A DNA stretch of 64,000 nucleotides, taken from contig JAHDVF020000431.1 in NCBI GenBank assembly GCA_022606425.2, positions 124,001 to 188,000 on the forward strand. The letters run 5' to 3'. Under the pieces are notes generated by a model, which saw nothing but the letters and a program-made list of their open reading frames with translations, was not told the DNA's origin and searched no databases. Below are positions 42,545 to 53,422 of the stretch, piece after piece. Source of the DNA: Lepidostoma basale (Eukaryota; Arthropoda; Insecta; Trichoptera; Lepidostomatidae). Both the position numbers and the translations under genes were made by a program. Every line of letters begins with the position of its first letter. Positions within the stretch are counted from its first letter, which is position 1.

Positions 42545-43190
42545 CGATATTAACAAACTTCAATAAACATTGTTCAATAAAGTCATTGATCAAGTTTACC
42601 TTATTATTAGTAAGAAAAACATATATCCAAAACAGAGAAACTAAACACAATAATCTTGACATAACTTGATAACATTGCATTGTACAGATGATAAAATGGT
42701 AACATTAAACAACTTTAACAATGATATACAGAACATGCGTATTATCCCTTATTTATCAACCCCGAGCAAGTCATAACCCTTGGAAACATTAATTTAAAAT
42801 GTTCATTCCAGCCAAGAGGATTGTTTAATTTCTTTCATTCAAGAAGTTAAAACAGGAAATTGCGCCATTCAGTTTGAAGCACCGGGGTGTACGGAGGCTG
42901 GTGATATTTCCCTTATTCTGTATGAATATGTGGCATTTGGGTATCCCTTAATCTAAACTTTGCTAACTAAATGTCACGATTAGATAATAACCCTTTATAT
43001 GAGGTCTCGGGGTGGATGAAGTTTCCAACTTTAATTATGGCGTTTTGATTTTTTGCCGACATCAAGAGCTTTATCGCGTGAGCGCAAAGTTGCGAAGAAA
43101 CATCACAACAGAATTGTTTTAAGATTATAGTTATATTTCTGTACACGTTAAGTATCCGGCAGATAACTTTTTTAACGTGTTATATTTTGT
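42545..43190. other. AT-rich DNA, no gene recognised
   Basis: 42840-43100 is unique and less AT-rich. No coding signal. Confidence 0.4.
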
Positions 43191-43192
43191 TT

Positions 43193-43465
43193 ATTGAAAA
43201 TAACAACAACAACAAACCATCACGCCGTTTCCCCGGAAGATAAAATGGACCGTCACACTTCTCTATCCTGACACTTCATCACCACATTCATTCAGCGAGT
43301 CGTACACAAACATTGATTGTACTAACTGCTAACGTGGTCTACCACCATTAAAATTGATTAATTTGGTCATGCAAGGTCATACTTGACTCTGTAATACATT
43401 CACATCGTTTACGTATACTTTCTTAATCATCGCTTCTTTATCCATGCGAAATATGTGTACAAACC
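43193..43465 (-). mobile_element. LINE-B2 relic
   Basis: (CAA)n at 43201-43215 and CATCACGCCGTTTCCCCGG are the inverted 3' end. The minus strand is a decayed tail back to the FGHME region. The flanks AAAATAACAACAA and AAAATAAACAACAA may be an imperfect duplication. Confidence 0.7.
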
Positions 43466-43638
43466 AACTCGGATAAAATAAACAACAATAAAACAAAATA
43501 AACTCAAACGTATAAAAATAGTATTTAAATTCATAAAAATTCGTTAATCCAAAGTTAAATCAATTACACCAGAAGGATGCTCCAATCCTTCCTTTAAAAT
43601 CTGGTGAGTGCTGATAAAAAATATCAATATTATTAAAG

Positions 43639-43689
43639 CACTTGTTGTAATTGTCACATATTCGACATATGTGACAATTACAACAAGCG
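43639..43689. repeat. Short perfect inverted repeat
   Basis: CTTGTTGTAATTGTCACATA and its inverse flank a central TCGAC-type spacer around 43664. No hammerhead blocks. A transcript would form a hairpin of about 22 bp. Confidence 0.8.
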
Positions 43690-43802
43690 TTTTGAGCATA
43701 ATTGGTGCAACGAGCAGGGAGATGGAATACTTGGCTCGCGGTGTGTTTTGTTTAATAATATAATATGATTAATGCTTAATTACTACTAATTCATTTGCTG
43801 CT

Positions 43803-43990
43803 GCATGCTGACTTGGAGACCGTGGACGGCAAAAAGAAGTGCAGGGCGACCGCAACTACGGTGGAAGGATGACCTGAACACGTAGGAATAACCTGGATGC
43901 AGTCTGCACAGGACAGAGTGACATGGAAGCGAATGGGGGAGGCCTTTGTCCAGGAGTGGACGGGAATACGCTGAGGAAGAAGAAGAAGAA
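43803..43990 (+). mobile_element. LINE-C 3' fragment
   Basis: It starts at LTWRPWTAKRS-equivalent sequence (GACTTGGAGACCGTGGACGG), runs through a GRPQLRWKDD-type segment with a deletion, and ends at QEWTGIR-like coding and a GAAGAAGAAG tail. Confidence 0.8.
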
Positions 43991-43994
43991 TTAT

Positions 43995-44735
43995 AATTTA
44001 TAAATAAATTCAACACAGTGTTATATGTTATTAGATGTTTGCTGAGAAAAACTTACACTATAAGTGAATTTAAAATAATCATACAAAAAAAAATTACCAT
44101 AGTCACTAACGTGTTGAAAATTTTCCACGCATTTTATGGAACAAAGAGCGCTTATTTTGTCAACAAAATATTCCGAAAACGTTTGACCGTAAATCACTTT
44201 GATATTCAATAGGTAGGCACGGAAATTTTATCCATGTTTAATAAATTTTGCGAATATTTCTATTTTAATTCAAGTCGCGGAGGGCGAACATATTTTCTAT
44301 GAGCACATTTTGTTCTATAAAACTGTTGAAATCTCCGGAGATCGAAAAGTTTCCCATTTATAAAGTAAAACAGCCGATTTCGCGAAAATTTCCAACCGAT
44401 TTTCATTAATTAGAACTTTGTAAGAAGTTAAAAGATTCAAGCCGATAGGTCTGAGGTGAAAGTGCCTTTAAGGTTATTAATTAACTCCGACAGGTTAACC
44501 AACCATTTCAAAATTTTGCTTCACTTTAAAATACCCCAAAATCTATAATGTTAGGGTATTTTAAATTGGACCAATAATTAGATTTATCCCGAACTACGTA
44601 CAATAATTATTATCTCATTCAATTATAGAAAATTAATACTTTTAATCGGTTATTAAGAACTTGAACTGAAACACGTTTTGTTTGGAATTTATAATTTCAT
44701 TGTTATTATAATGGAATTTTTTGTATTTAACTTTT
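43995..44735. other. AT-rich DNA, no gene recognised
   Basis: Short open stretches on both strands at 44018-44212 have no recognised content. Confidence 0.35.
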
Positions 44736-44744
44736 AGTGTGTAT

Positions 44745-45513
44745 TGTGTATGTATATAGATGAATTAGAGACAATGATCAGAGAACTACACATTGCATCC
44801 AATAAAATTGGACTAGAAATGAATATTGACAAAACAAAGATACTAAGTCCAACAAATAAAAACATTATAATAGAGGGAAATAAATAGAAAGTGTGAAAAA
44901 GTATGTGTATCTTGGACATAAAATCAGACTCGGAAAAGAGAATTAAACTGCAAAGCTTCTTCGAAGAGTTGGGGAAGAGGACTGGGTTGGGCTGCCTTTG
45001 GTAAACTGAAACATGTCTTTGAAAATGATTAAATACCGGTTTGTCTCAAAAGAACGGTCTACGGCATGTGCATACTGCCCATGATGACATACGGACTAGA
45101 GACGACAACTCTAACAGCAAAAAGTGTCCACAGACTCAAGTGTACACAGAGGTCCATGGAAAGCACGCAACCTCGATTGGTGTGAGCTTGTGTGACCGCA
45201 TAAGGAATGGATAAATCAGACCCCGCACCAGGGTTGCTGACGTGGACCGAGTGACAAAATTGAAATGGCAATGGACTGGACACTTGGCTAGACAGGGTGG
45301 CAACAGATAGGTACCCAGGATACTCAGTTGGAGACCATTGGAAAATAGGCGAAGTGTCGGAAGGCCACCGATGAGATGGACCGATGATATTGTCAAAAGG
45401 GTTGAAAAATCTTGGATATAAAGGGGGCAGGATAGAGACGAGTGGAGGAAATTGGAAGAGGCCTATATCCAGCAGTGGAGGGAAGAAGGCTTGTAAAGAA
45501 GAAGAAGAAGTGT
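44745..45513 (+). mobile_element. LINE-C-related relic, longest span
   Basis: It begins in the thumb side: DELETMIRELHIASNKIGLEM and NIDKTKILSPTNK, then VKKYVYLGHKIRLGKE. It continues with broken frames through a RGPWKAR/AMERA-like segment, RVADVDRVTKLKWQWTGHLA, GRRRSVGRPPMRWTDD-like sequence and a EAYIQQWR-like end with a (GAA)n tail at 45498-45510. The family resembles LINE-C but is clearly diverged from it. Confidence 0.75.
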
Positions 45514-45545
45514 ATTTAATTATTATTGATAAATAATCTAATTGT

Positions 45546-45842
45546 GGCTTGTAGTACATGTGTGCAGGGAAGAAGGAATGGAGATGCTTGGTGGGATGAC
45601 TGTGTAAAAAATCCGGCTAAAGAAAATAAGGATGCATGGTTAAATATATTATCTGTGGATAAGAGTGATTGCGAAAAATATAAAAGAGCAAAAGAATCGT
45701 GCGAAGTTTGTAAGATGAACGTCAAGTTGAAAGTGAAAGCGAAAAAGGATAAACTGAAGGAGGAAGGTGGACTTAAGATGACGAATCACTTCCAGAGCAA
45801 CATATTAATGTTCTGGAAGGAACTCAAAAAAGTCGTAAAAAC
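45546..45842 (+). mobile_element. LINE linker fragment (between endonuclease and reverse transcriptase)
   Basis: The open frame encodes VQGRRNGDAWWDDCVKN, KENKDAWLNIL, CEKYKRAKESCEVCK and a lysine-rich stretch ending FWKELKKV. The WW..V.K...K.KAW....K..A pattern is the linker seen ahead of the fingers in RTE-like elements. It is the only piece in this window from that far upstream. It ends where a P3 foldback begins. Confidence 0.6.
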
Positions 45843-46157
45843 TGCTTACACTTTGTCTTTATTTCGACAGCGATCCGTTTCGCCCGACTCGCTAGCAGCG
45901 ACATACTGGTGACACTGCTATAAACTGACTCCTACATACAGATCAGAGGTGGTTAACATGATTCTACACAAAATATAATTATTTTTGTATAGCAACATGT
46001 TTGGCACTGTATCTGTTTGTATATAAAGGAGTCAGTTTATAAGAGTTTCACCAGTCTGTTGATGTCAGTAAGCCTGGCGATACCGGTCACTGTCAAAATA
46101 AAGACATAAGTGGAAGTAGCTAAAAAAAATCATTTCATTTAATTATTATTATTGATA
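45838..46157. repeat. P3 foldback element, long variant
   Basis: Outer arms are TTTGTCTTTATTTCGACAGC and its inverse. An inner palindrome TATAAACTGACTCCT / AGGAGTCAGTTTATA surrounds a unique loop of about 120 bp. The blocks are CTGTTGA, hairpin with CCTGGC, GATA, CCGG, TC on the right arm. Confidence 0.65.
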
Positions 46158-46159
46158 AA

Positions 46160-47255
46160 TAATGAAAAAAAAATGTTTATAACTAAAATACACGTATGTT
46201 TAAGTATTTATATACTGTGTAGGTTTATTTAAAGCCCAAAGGAAAATGCTATTTTTAAATGAACAGTTAACTAAACATTTTTATTTATTTGAGATAAACA
46301 ATTTGTTACGTTGCATTTGTGAATCACGACTTATTTTATTACCGGAATTAGCTGAAATGTTCGTGAATGTTTTCGAGTCCGGAAAACTTAACAACGAAAG
46401 GGCAAGTTTATTGACATATAAGCGTACAATCGGCTGTTAGCATTCTTTCCCCACTGACAAAGTCGTTTTATTTATTGGGCCCTTCGGATGAATTTGTGTC
46501 CGTGGAGACCGAGCTTAGAGAAGCATTTAATGGTGGATAATGAGCTTTAAATAACCAGATAATAGTTCCTCGGCACGCCAGCAGGAAATCCTAGTTACTG
46601 CCAGCCAAAGAGTCCCATAAAACACCCTGGTCCGATGGCCGGATGGTGTGGTACCCAAACGGTGGGGCATCTAACAGTGGCCGACTGACGTAAAGGGAGG
46701 GAGCAAGCTGCCTATTAATTAGCTAATACATTATTAATTGTTATATCGCAAATCTTAATAAACGTTTCACAAGAAAGTGAACGTTAAGATGTAATTATAG
46801 ATAACAAGAAGCATAATTATTATACTTTGCCGTAGCGCACTTCACCCCTGATAATACATCATTCCACAAGCTAGGAAATTGGCAATTAGGAACGATTTTA
46901 TTATGATATGCACCGTTTAAAACTTGTGTTTCAATATAATACACACGTCATTTCTCACAGCGTGAATCGTTCAAAATTTAAAACGAATTTATACTATGGT
47001 ATAAATAACAAAGCGTACTTTTTAAATATCGAATACTTCTATTAACAATATTATACACCATTTAACAAAATATGCACTTTTAAAAAATCGAATTTTTCTA
47101 ATAACGATACATAAATAGATATAAACAAAATGCACTTTTTTTTAAATCGATTTTTCTTATAATATTAAACAAAGAGCACTTTTTAAATATCGATTTTTTC
47201 GAATAACGATATAATATTAAACAAAATGCACTTTTATGTATCGAATATTTCGGAT
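46160..47255. other. Unique DNA, no gene recognised
   Basis: 46450-46720 is GC-richer, not repeated in the window, and followed by TAATTA-rich sequence. Several AAAATGCACTTTTT-type repeats occur at 47060-47235. No coding evidence. Confidence 0.35.
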
Positions 47256-47261
47256 AATTAT

Positions 47262-47492
47262 TATTTTGTTGAATTGCTCTTTACATCATGACAGCAAGAG
47301 CCAAATCGATGTAGAGGGTATTATAGCTACCGTCGTGATTCTGGTGACTTGTCATCGGTAGCTAATCTATCGCCATTTTATTGTCTAGTGAATTCTACAC
47401 TAGACCAAAGACAGTGTGTCAATCACGGAATCGAACCCAGAACCTTCGGGGTGGCAGTAAATTCACTTACAACTCGGCCACGTTTATACTAC
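47262..47492 (-). mobile_element. tRNA-derived SINE, tail type T2
   Basis: The head is at the right end with the B box GGTTCGATTCC (minus). The T2 hairpin tail (GATGTAAAG against CTACATC) lies at 47279-47318 and (AAT)-rich sequence at the left. The A box region has drifted. Confidence 0.78.
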
Positions 47493-47494
47493 CG

Positions 47495-48780
47495 ACATGT
47501 CGTGAAATATTTAAAGAATTTTTAAGTTTATTGTTCATTATATTTAATGACACTTTAGCCCATACAGAGCTTTAGCCTTCATTAAGTTGGAATGCATCAT
47601 GTTTAATATTGTTTTCCCATCGCAACCTCGGTCTTATGTTGTTAGTTAATTGTTTTTAAAACTGGTTGCTTAACGCTTGTGATAACAAAAAATGTTGTTA
47701 TTATTTGCATATGCAAAACATGGGTGGTGGTCTAGGAAACAGAACGCATGGCTCCTGATTCAGGCGACTCTAGTTGACCTACCTGGGCATGACCCGATTC
47801 CTTCTTCATAACATTTATATTTTTTTCGCTCATATTGGAGACGGTATAATAAATTATCGATTAAATCATTCGATTAAAAATTAAATCATAGTCTATTAAA
47901 AAAAATCCCTATTTTCGTGCAAAGTGGTAAGAGTATTTATACACTATGAAAAGGAATAATACATTAAAGTATGATGCAAAGTCAATAATTTGTCGAGTTC
48001 AGACTCGCTGAACCTGACAAATGTGATTTCATTGCACAAACAAAATAAAAATAATAACTAATTCACGGATTTAATTCATAGGTTTAAAATATGATTTGAT
48101 TCATTACTGGTATACCTGGTATGAGACGAGCTATACCTCGCCTCTTCAACCAATCACATTAAATGTTCACATAAAAAGTATGTTTAAATTTTTCCGATGT
48201 AACATGTTACAACTATGAATGTTGGAAGTAAGGCGTAACGATAAATAATAAAATAATATGAAATTAATAAGGTTAATTCATATACGCAATTTAAACATAT
48301 GGTTGAAGTTAAAAAACGTGAATTTCAAAATTTAATTCATTATCGTTGCATTGACTCAGTTTTATTTTAGTACTTTCAAATCCATTAAAATACATTAAAA
48401 CTTTTCAATTTGACTTTTAAACTTGATATTCATTTTGAATCTAGAAAATGTATGGAGCATTCTAGAACACTGTATGCTCTTGCATTGTATTAGATTCGAT
48501 CAACATATATGAGTTTCTATTCTCTGTGAATCGACATCGGAAATCGTTTTTATGAGACCTCAAAGTTCTCTAGAGAGACCATTCGTTCACGGGACCGCAT
48601 TTCCACAAAAGAGTACTGAGAGCCACTTCGAATGCTCTACATCATCACTCAAATTCAATTTAGAGAACTTTTTTCTGAAAATATTATTGTTTCATCAGAT
48701 AAAGCATCCAATATTGAAAATGTATTCAATTTATTTTCTTCACATTATGCAAAACAATAATTTTGAGCGTTGATTTACAA
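47495..48780. other. AT-rich DNA, no gene recognised
   Basis: No repeat family recognised. 48500-48680 is unique with a short open stretch (48552-48773) of unknown content. Confidence 0.35.
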
Positions 48781-49150
48781 AATAATGTTTTTTATAATGA
48801 TTAATTATATCTCAATAGAGACAAAGATGTAAATTGTTTTTCTGGGAAATGTGGTGGTTGGGTTGAGTGATCGATTTATGTTTTAACAACATTCCCCATT
48901 CCGCCCTTCTTTTGACCACAACATCTGACAATTTTTTGGAAGTTGTATATATGCTAGAATCCCGCGCTTATCTTTACATATTTTAGTTCACTCTATACTA
49001 GCGTCATCTATTAAGATTGGTCTTACAAATAGACGTGCGTGCATGACAAGATTGCATCTTCGTCTCTATTGAGATAAAATTAATCCTTATAAAAAAATAT
49101 TTATCCGCAATGGGTAAAATCCAGTATTTGTCTACAAGAATTTGTAAACA
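48780..49150. repeat. P9 foldback with an embedded LINE-B1 snippet
   Basis: The left arm TCTCAATAGAGAC..AGATGTAAATTG (48811) is matched by CATCTTCGTCTCTATTGAGA near 49055. The right end continues TTATCCGCAATGGGTAAAAT, as in 60690-61145. At 49025-49052 a LINE-B1 piece (AAATAGACGTGCGTGCATGA) replaces the expected centre. Confidence 0.7.
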
Positions 49151-49229
49151 TTCGAAATGTTGTATAAAATAATGTTTCATTAAAAATAAAATTTGTATTT
49201 TGAGGAAATCCGAGTAGCTCGTCTCTTCA

Positions 49230-49268
49230 GACCGACGTTTCGGAGATCGTTGCAGTCTCCATCTTCAG
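49230..49268 (-). ncRNA. Hammerhead-like ribozyme motif, tandem unit 1
   Basis: It reads CTGAAGA, T, GGAGA/TCTCC hairpin with a 9-base loop, GAAA, CGTCGG, TC. The block before TC is not a perfect palindrome, unlike other families. Confidence 0.45.
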
Positions 49269-49416
49269 TGTGGTTATAAATGTGTGGTGGGTAATGTATG
49301 TTTAACTCCTTCGACGCTGTTCCGTGTCGACGGCCATGTGAGTAAGCTCGCTACAGAATTAAAAATAAAATTTGTATTTTGGGATTTTGAGAAAATCCGT
49401 GTAGCTCGTCTCTTCA

Positions 49417-49455
49417 GACCGACGTTTCAGAGATCGTTGCAGTCTCCATCTTCAG
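49417..49455 (-). ncRNA. Hammerhead-like ribozyme motif, tandem unit 2
   Basis: Same as unit 1, except that the hairpin closes GGAGA/TCTCT, so one pair is weakened to G-T. Confidence 0.45.
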
Positions 49456-49736
49456 TGTGATTATAAATGTGTGGTGGGTAATGTATGTTTAACTCCTTCG
49501 ACGCTGTGCCCTGTCGCCGGGAATGTGAGTAAGCTCGCTACAGAGAGAAACCGGTTGGCCGATTTGTTTTTACTAAGTGAAAAATATTTAACTTTATTTT
49601 TAAATGTCTAACCACCAAGTATCAAAGCTTAAAAATGTAATTAGAAAACGTACGTTTTTATCAGTATAACGTATATGGAATTAATAACAAATACTATAAT
49701 ATGTTATACAGAATTATTACCAATGACCAGAATATC

Positions 49737-49914
49737 AAACATTGAATGTCAGTCACGTGAGGAGTCGTAAAAATAGACGTGCGTGCATGACAAGATGTAT
49801 AAATGTAGAGGAATCGAGAGAAGTATGTCAGGACAGAACAGTATGGCAATCCATTCTTTCTGCCTACCACTCCGGGGAGACGGCGTGATGGTTAGTTAGT
49901 TAGTTAGTTACTTA
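49737..49914 (+). mobile_element. LINE-B1 3' fragment with 12-bp duplications
   Basis: It is flanked by GACCAGAATATC at 49725-49736 and 49915-49926. It encodes an NRRACMTRCINVEESREVC-like tail, then QDRTVWQSILSAYHSGETA and stop, ending with (TTAG)n at 49891-49913. It is strongly 5'-truncated, with a well preserved 3' end. Confidence 0.88.
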
Positions 49915-50010
49915 GACCAGAATATCCGTAAAATAAAAAATATGTAAGATATGTTTTTCCTAGCCAAGGCATTATCAAATATGCTGAAAATTAAACACAT
50001 GTCAGTTAAG

Positions 50011-50080
50011 TAACTAACTAACCATCACACCGTTTCCCCGGACAAATAATGGATTGCCACACTCTTCTTTCATGCGAGAA
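50011..50080 (-). mobile_element. LINE-B1 terminal fragment
   Basis: AACTAACTAACCATCACACC begins the inverted end, followed by TTTCCCCGGAC and TGGATTGCCACACTCTTCTT. Only about 70 bp are present. Confidence 0.65.
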
Positions 50081-50204
50081 TGAACAATCATGAGCAGAAT
50101 AAGTACCTAATAATTCAGGTTAATACAACGCCTTGAATAAATATTATATGTTGTTAACAATTGTTCAACAGAGAATGCCTAAAATGAATTCTTAGAAAAT
50201 TCAC

Positions 50205-50336
50205 CAACTAACTAACTAACTCACCACCACGCCGTCTTCCCGAAGGGGTAGGCAGAAAGAATGGACTGCCACACTTTGCTTATTGACATATTTCTCTCGC
50301 TTTCTCAACATTCATACATCGTGTCATGCACCAAAG
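50205..50336 (-). mobile_element. LINE-B1 3' fragment
   Basis: The inverted (TTAG)n tail and box lie at 50205-50250. The body ends at the RACMT-equivalent codons near 50336. CACCAA occurs on both sides, a possible short duplication. Confidence 0.75.
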
Positions 50337-50339
50337 TAA

Positions 50340-51040
50340 GAAGTATTTATTAAATATATACGTAAATACTTTAAATATCACTGATAGATATACATTCTGA
50401 GCCATACAAAGGTTTATCCCCTGTATGTCTAGGCATTTAAATAACAAATTAGTAATTTTATTCTCAAAGTATATTTTTTCTACCAATTAACGGTACCTAC
50501 TAATGAATAAATAAGGCAATATAGGAAGTTTAAATATAGACATCGGAGCTTTATTTAATACTGAAAACAACAAAGGCCACCCGTCAAGGTTAATCAAAAT
50601 AAATTGAACTTTGGTCCCTCCGAAAACGATTAATCAGATGATTACAGAAGATAGAGCATGTAAGACAATACGTGGAGAGAGCATGTGTTGCTAGTCCATT
50701 GTTTACTCACTAGTTTAGCGATAAGCAGCTCAGCTTCTTCCGTGATAACGGGTAATCCATTTCACCAACTCGGAATACAGTTGCTTCCAGCGCTATCCGC
50801 CCAAAATATCCGTTCAGCACCCCGACACTTTATAGAAAAGCCTACAAAACACATTTTAAAAAATCAACATCGAGAACATACAATCTGAATCCTTTATACT
50901 ATCTTAATCAATTAAAGCTTCAAATGACTGATTGTTGTTTTAATCACATAATACGTACTATATTTTATTATATACGTATCATATTTTGAACTTTAAACAA
51001 TGTTGAGTTGCATAAAAGTAAATTATTTTAATCGGTTATT
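50340..51040. other. Mostly AT-rich DNA, no gene recognised
   Basis: 50570-50870 is unique with moderate GC. The open stretch 50685-50888 has no recognised content. Confidence 0.35.
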
Positions 51041-51044
51041 TATT

Positions 51045-51250
51045 GTTTCTTGAACAGTGATGTAAAACTCCATATTAAATAATTAATACGAGTGAAAACG
51101 TCAGTTTTCTAGAAGTTTTATTCTATTTTATGGGAATTATATGTTCTTCTTCACCCTTCTAAGGCATTATCAAATGATAATGCCATTTGACAATGCCTTC
51201 GAAAAACTTCTAGAAAACTGACGTTTTCAGTCGTATTAATTGTTTTTATC
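51045..51250. repeat. P1 foldback element
   Basis: GAAAACGTCAGTTTTCTAGA and its inverse make the arms, with ATTGTTTCTTGAACAGTGAT as outer sequence. The centre (GCATTATCAAATGATAATGC) is shortened and the motif is lost. Confidence 0.65.
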
Positions 51251-51454
51251 AGATTCATTATGATACTGTATTTGTCTAGGACATAGAACAAAATTTTGCA
51301 AATGAACTCAAAATAACATTTCAAAATTAAAATTACATACTGTATGCATTTCTTTTATAGTAAGATCAAAATTATCATACGCACTCACAGAAAAAAGAAA
51401 AAAATTAAATATTAAAAATCCAAACTAATTGATGATTTGGCATAAGATAATCTT

Positions 51455-51785
51455 TAACAGCCGTTGTCGTCCACTGCTGGACACTTAGGCCTCCCCCGTA
51501 CTTCTCCATGTATGACATGTCATACGGGGGGTGGTTGGCATTACAACGCCACGCTTGCCAGACGGGTTGGCGAGGTGTCCTTCCACGTTAGCCTATGCAT
51601 CAATATTATCCACCGAGGTTATTCACACTCGATCTCTAACATTTCGCATAGTTTCCAGGGGAGACCAAAGTCGAGGAGGTGTGGATAGGTACTTGGGATC
51701 AGATCAATCCTCCAGCGTAGCATGGCCATCACCACGGTAATGGACATGCACCGCTCGAAGAGTCAATAGGATCCCCCTTACTCCC
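51455..51785 (-). mobile_element. Unclassified retroelement 3' fragment
   Basis: The minus strand near 51455-51500 carries GGGGGAGGCCTAAGTGTCCA and GCAGTGGACGACAACGG, the VQQWT-type box that ends many insect RTE-like elements. The remaining 280 bp are GC-richer and not seen elsewhere here. The class is uncertain. Confidence 0.5.
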
Positions 51786-51789
51786 CCCA

Positions 51790-52920
51790 TAAGATAATAT
51801 GTACCTAAAACTAAAAAGTAACCTATTTTTTATTTAATTTTATTTCATTTTTTAACGTTCAATATTTTTGCAATTCCAGTATCTATTAATTAAAACCGGT
51901 TATTAATTTCCATATAAATTATTATAAATATAAATATTTAATGGTCTTTCAAATGATTCATGCTGTAAACTATATTTCGTAATATTCAAGGACTATACAG
52001 CAATTAGTTAACTTTTTATAGTTTGAGTAACTATATCAAAAAACATCTTAAATGATAATATTATTTGAGTGTTTAATGTTGTTCAACGTAAAGCATAAAA
52101 ATTTTAATTTAATTTTCATTGTATAAAAAATTGTATAAGAGGTATATACCATACATGTATCTATCATTTTTTCCAGAAAGCAAAATAACCTTATATTGAA
52201 ATTTTAAAATATTGTAAATAACCGGTATGTTTATTAACAAAAGTTGTTAACAGATGATATATATCACACTTTTCATTTCTTAATAAAATATTACCCTTTT
52301 TATGTTGAGCCTAATGTTTTAGAAGCAAATTGGAGTAACTGTTGATCTTTGTGGGCCCCTGAGGATTTATGATATTGCCGGCAGATTGTGTGGCGCAGAT
52401 GGCGGTGAGCCCGCTGTGTTTTCTGAAATCATCGCCAGGTGGCAGTTGTGTGAAACGATAACAATATTAATTGCTTTATTTGCGGAGCTTTCAATTTTTA
52501 CCAATACAATTTATAATGGAAGAGAACTTCAATAACAGTTAAACCTCAAATAACATGGGATAAACAATTCTTGATTTGATTTAATGTTAATGGTAACAGA
52601 TGCGTTTGCCAATAACACTTTAATATTTAGTATAGTAAAATACTTCGAACGAGTACGGTCAATAATTTGATTTTTTTTTTAAATTGTAAATACGAGTGTT
52701 AAAAAATCGGTGTTACACACCATTTTTTTATTATTATTTTTTTTTTAACTTTTTTTGTATATATAATATTTTTTAGTTGTATATACGAGAGCTAAAAAAA
52801 TCGTGATACACACCATTTTTAATATTCAATTTCGTATTTTATTTTAGTATATTTTTTTATAATCATAAAAATTACGTGTAAATCCAAATATTTATAACAA
52901 ACAATAAGAATTTAAAAAAA
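51790..52920. other. AT-rich DNA, no gene recognised
   Basis: A duplicated TACGAG(T/A)G(T/C)TAAAAAA..TCG.G.TACACACCATTTTT pair occurs at about 52690 and 52785. 52320-52480 is unique. No coding signal. Confidence 0.4.
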
Positions 52921-52924
52921 AAGT

Positions 52925-53090
52925 ATGTATAAATATCACAATTTATTTATTTAGTTCCCAAGGCATCATCAGGTATAATAAACAACTGTTTTTTTAACAA
53001 CACTTTATGATGCCAACATTGGATGTCGAAACAGTTGTAGCTACAATTTTATAGAATTTAAATAAATGCATTGTGATATTATAACAGTGT
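52925..53090. repeat. P5 foldback, diverged copy
   Basis: The arms start TATCACAAT(T)TATTTATTTA and end TAAATGCATTGTGATAT. The left arm keeps CTGATGA, T, GC and then loses the GAAA part. The right arm has TTATGATGCCAACATTGG, GAAA, CAGTTG. A further CTGATGATGG stretch lies at 53147. Confidence 0.65.
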
Positions 53091-53239
53091 TCCAAATTAA
53101 ACAGTTAAGGTATATAAATAACAGTAATACTTATACCTGATGATGGAGGTTTTGATTTATAAACATATTTATAAAAAAAGCATTAGATATTATTAGTGTG
53201 ATAATTTTTATTCTTCCAAAGCAAACAGGTATTTAAAAA

Positions 53240-53391
53240 ACAACTAACTAACTAACTAACCATCACGCCGTCTCCCCGAAAGGGTAAGCAGAAAGAATGG
53301 ACTGTCACACATTTACTGATGCGGCACTCCATCCTTCTCTTTTCGCCCCGCGGGAGACGCGGTGTGATGGGTTGCGAACCTCATCGCCAGT
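53240..53391 (-). mobile_element. SINE-U copy
   Basis: (AACT)n at 53243-53259 and CATCACGCCGTCTCCCCG form the inverted 3' end, followed by the SINE-U body to GGTTGCGAACCTCATCGCCA. It lies about 30 bp from a LINE-B1 copy in the same orientation. It matches 4174-4337 closely over the full shared length. Confidence 0.75.
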
Positions 53392-53422
53392 ATCATAAAA
53401 ATGTCTATGCATTATACACATT

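Larger units (their letters stand above)
49182..49550 (-). repeat. Direct tandem pair of about 180-bp units, each with a hammerhead-like motif
   Basis: The unit beginning AAAAATAAAATTTGTATTTT recurs at 49182 and 49361 and shares GTAATGTATGTTTAACTCC and GTGAGTAAGCTCGCTACAGA. The motifs on the minus strand are at 49230-49268 and 49417-49455. This is the only head-to-tail arrangement of motif units in the window; the others are inverted. Confidence 0.85.

Noticed and set aside
45526..45912. A host gene encoding a 128-residue lysine-rich protein
   Set aside because: The first 95 codons match the linker of RTE-like retrotransposons and the last part runs into a P3 foldback.
49182..49550. A CRISPR array
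   Set aside because: There are only two long direct units without regular short spacers, in a eukaryotic repeat context.
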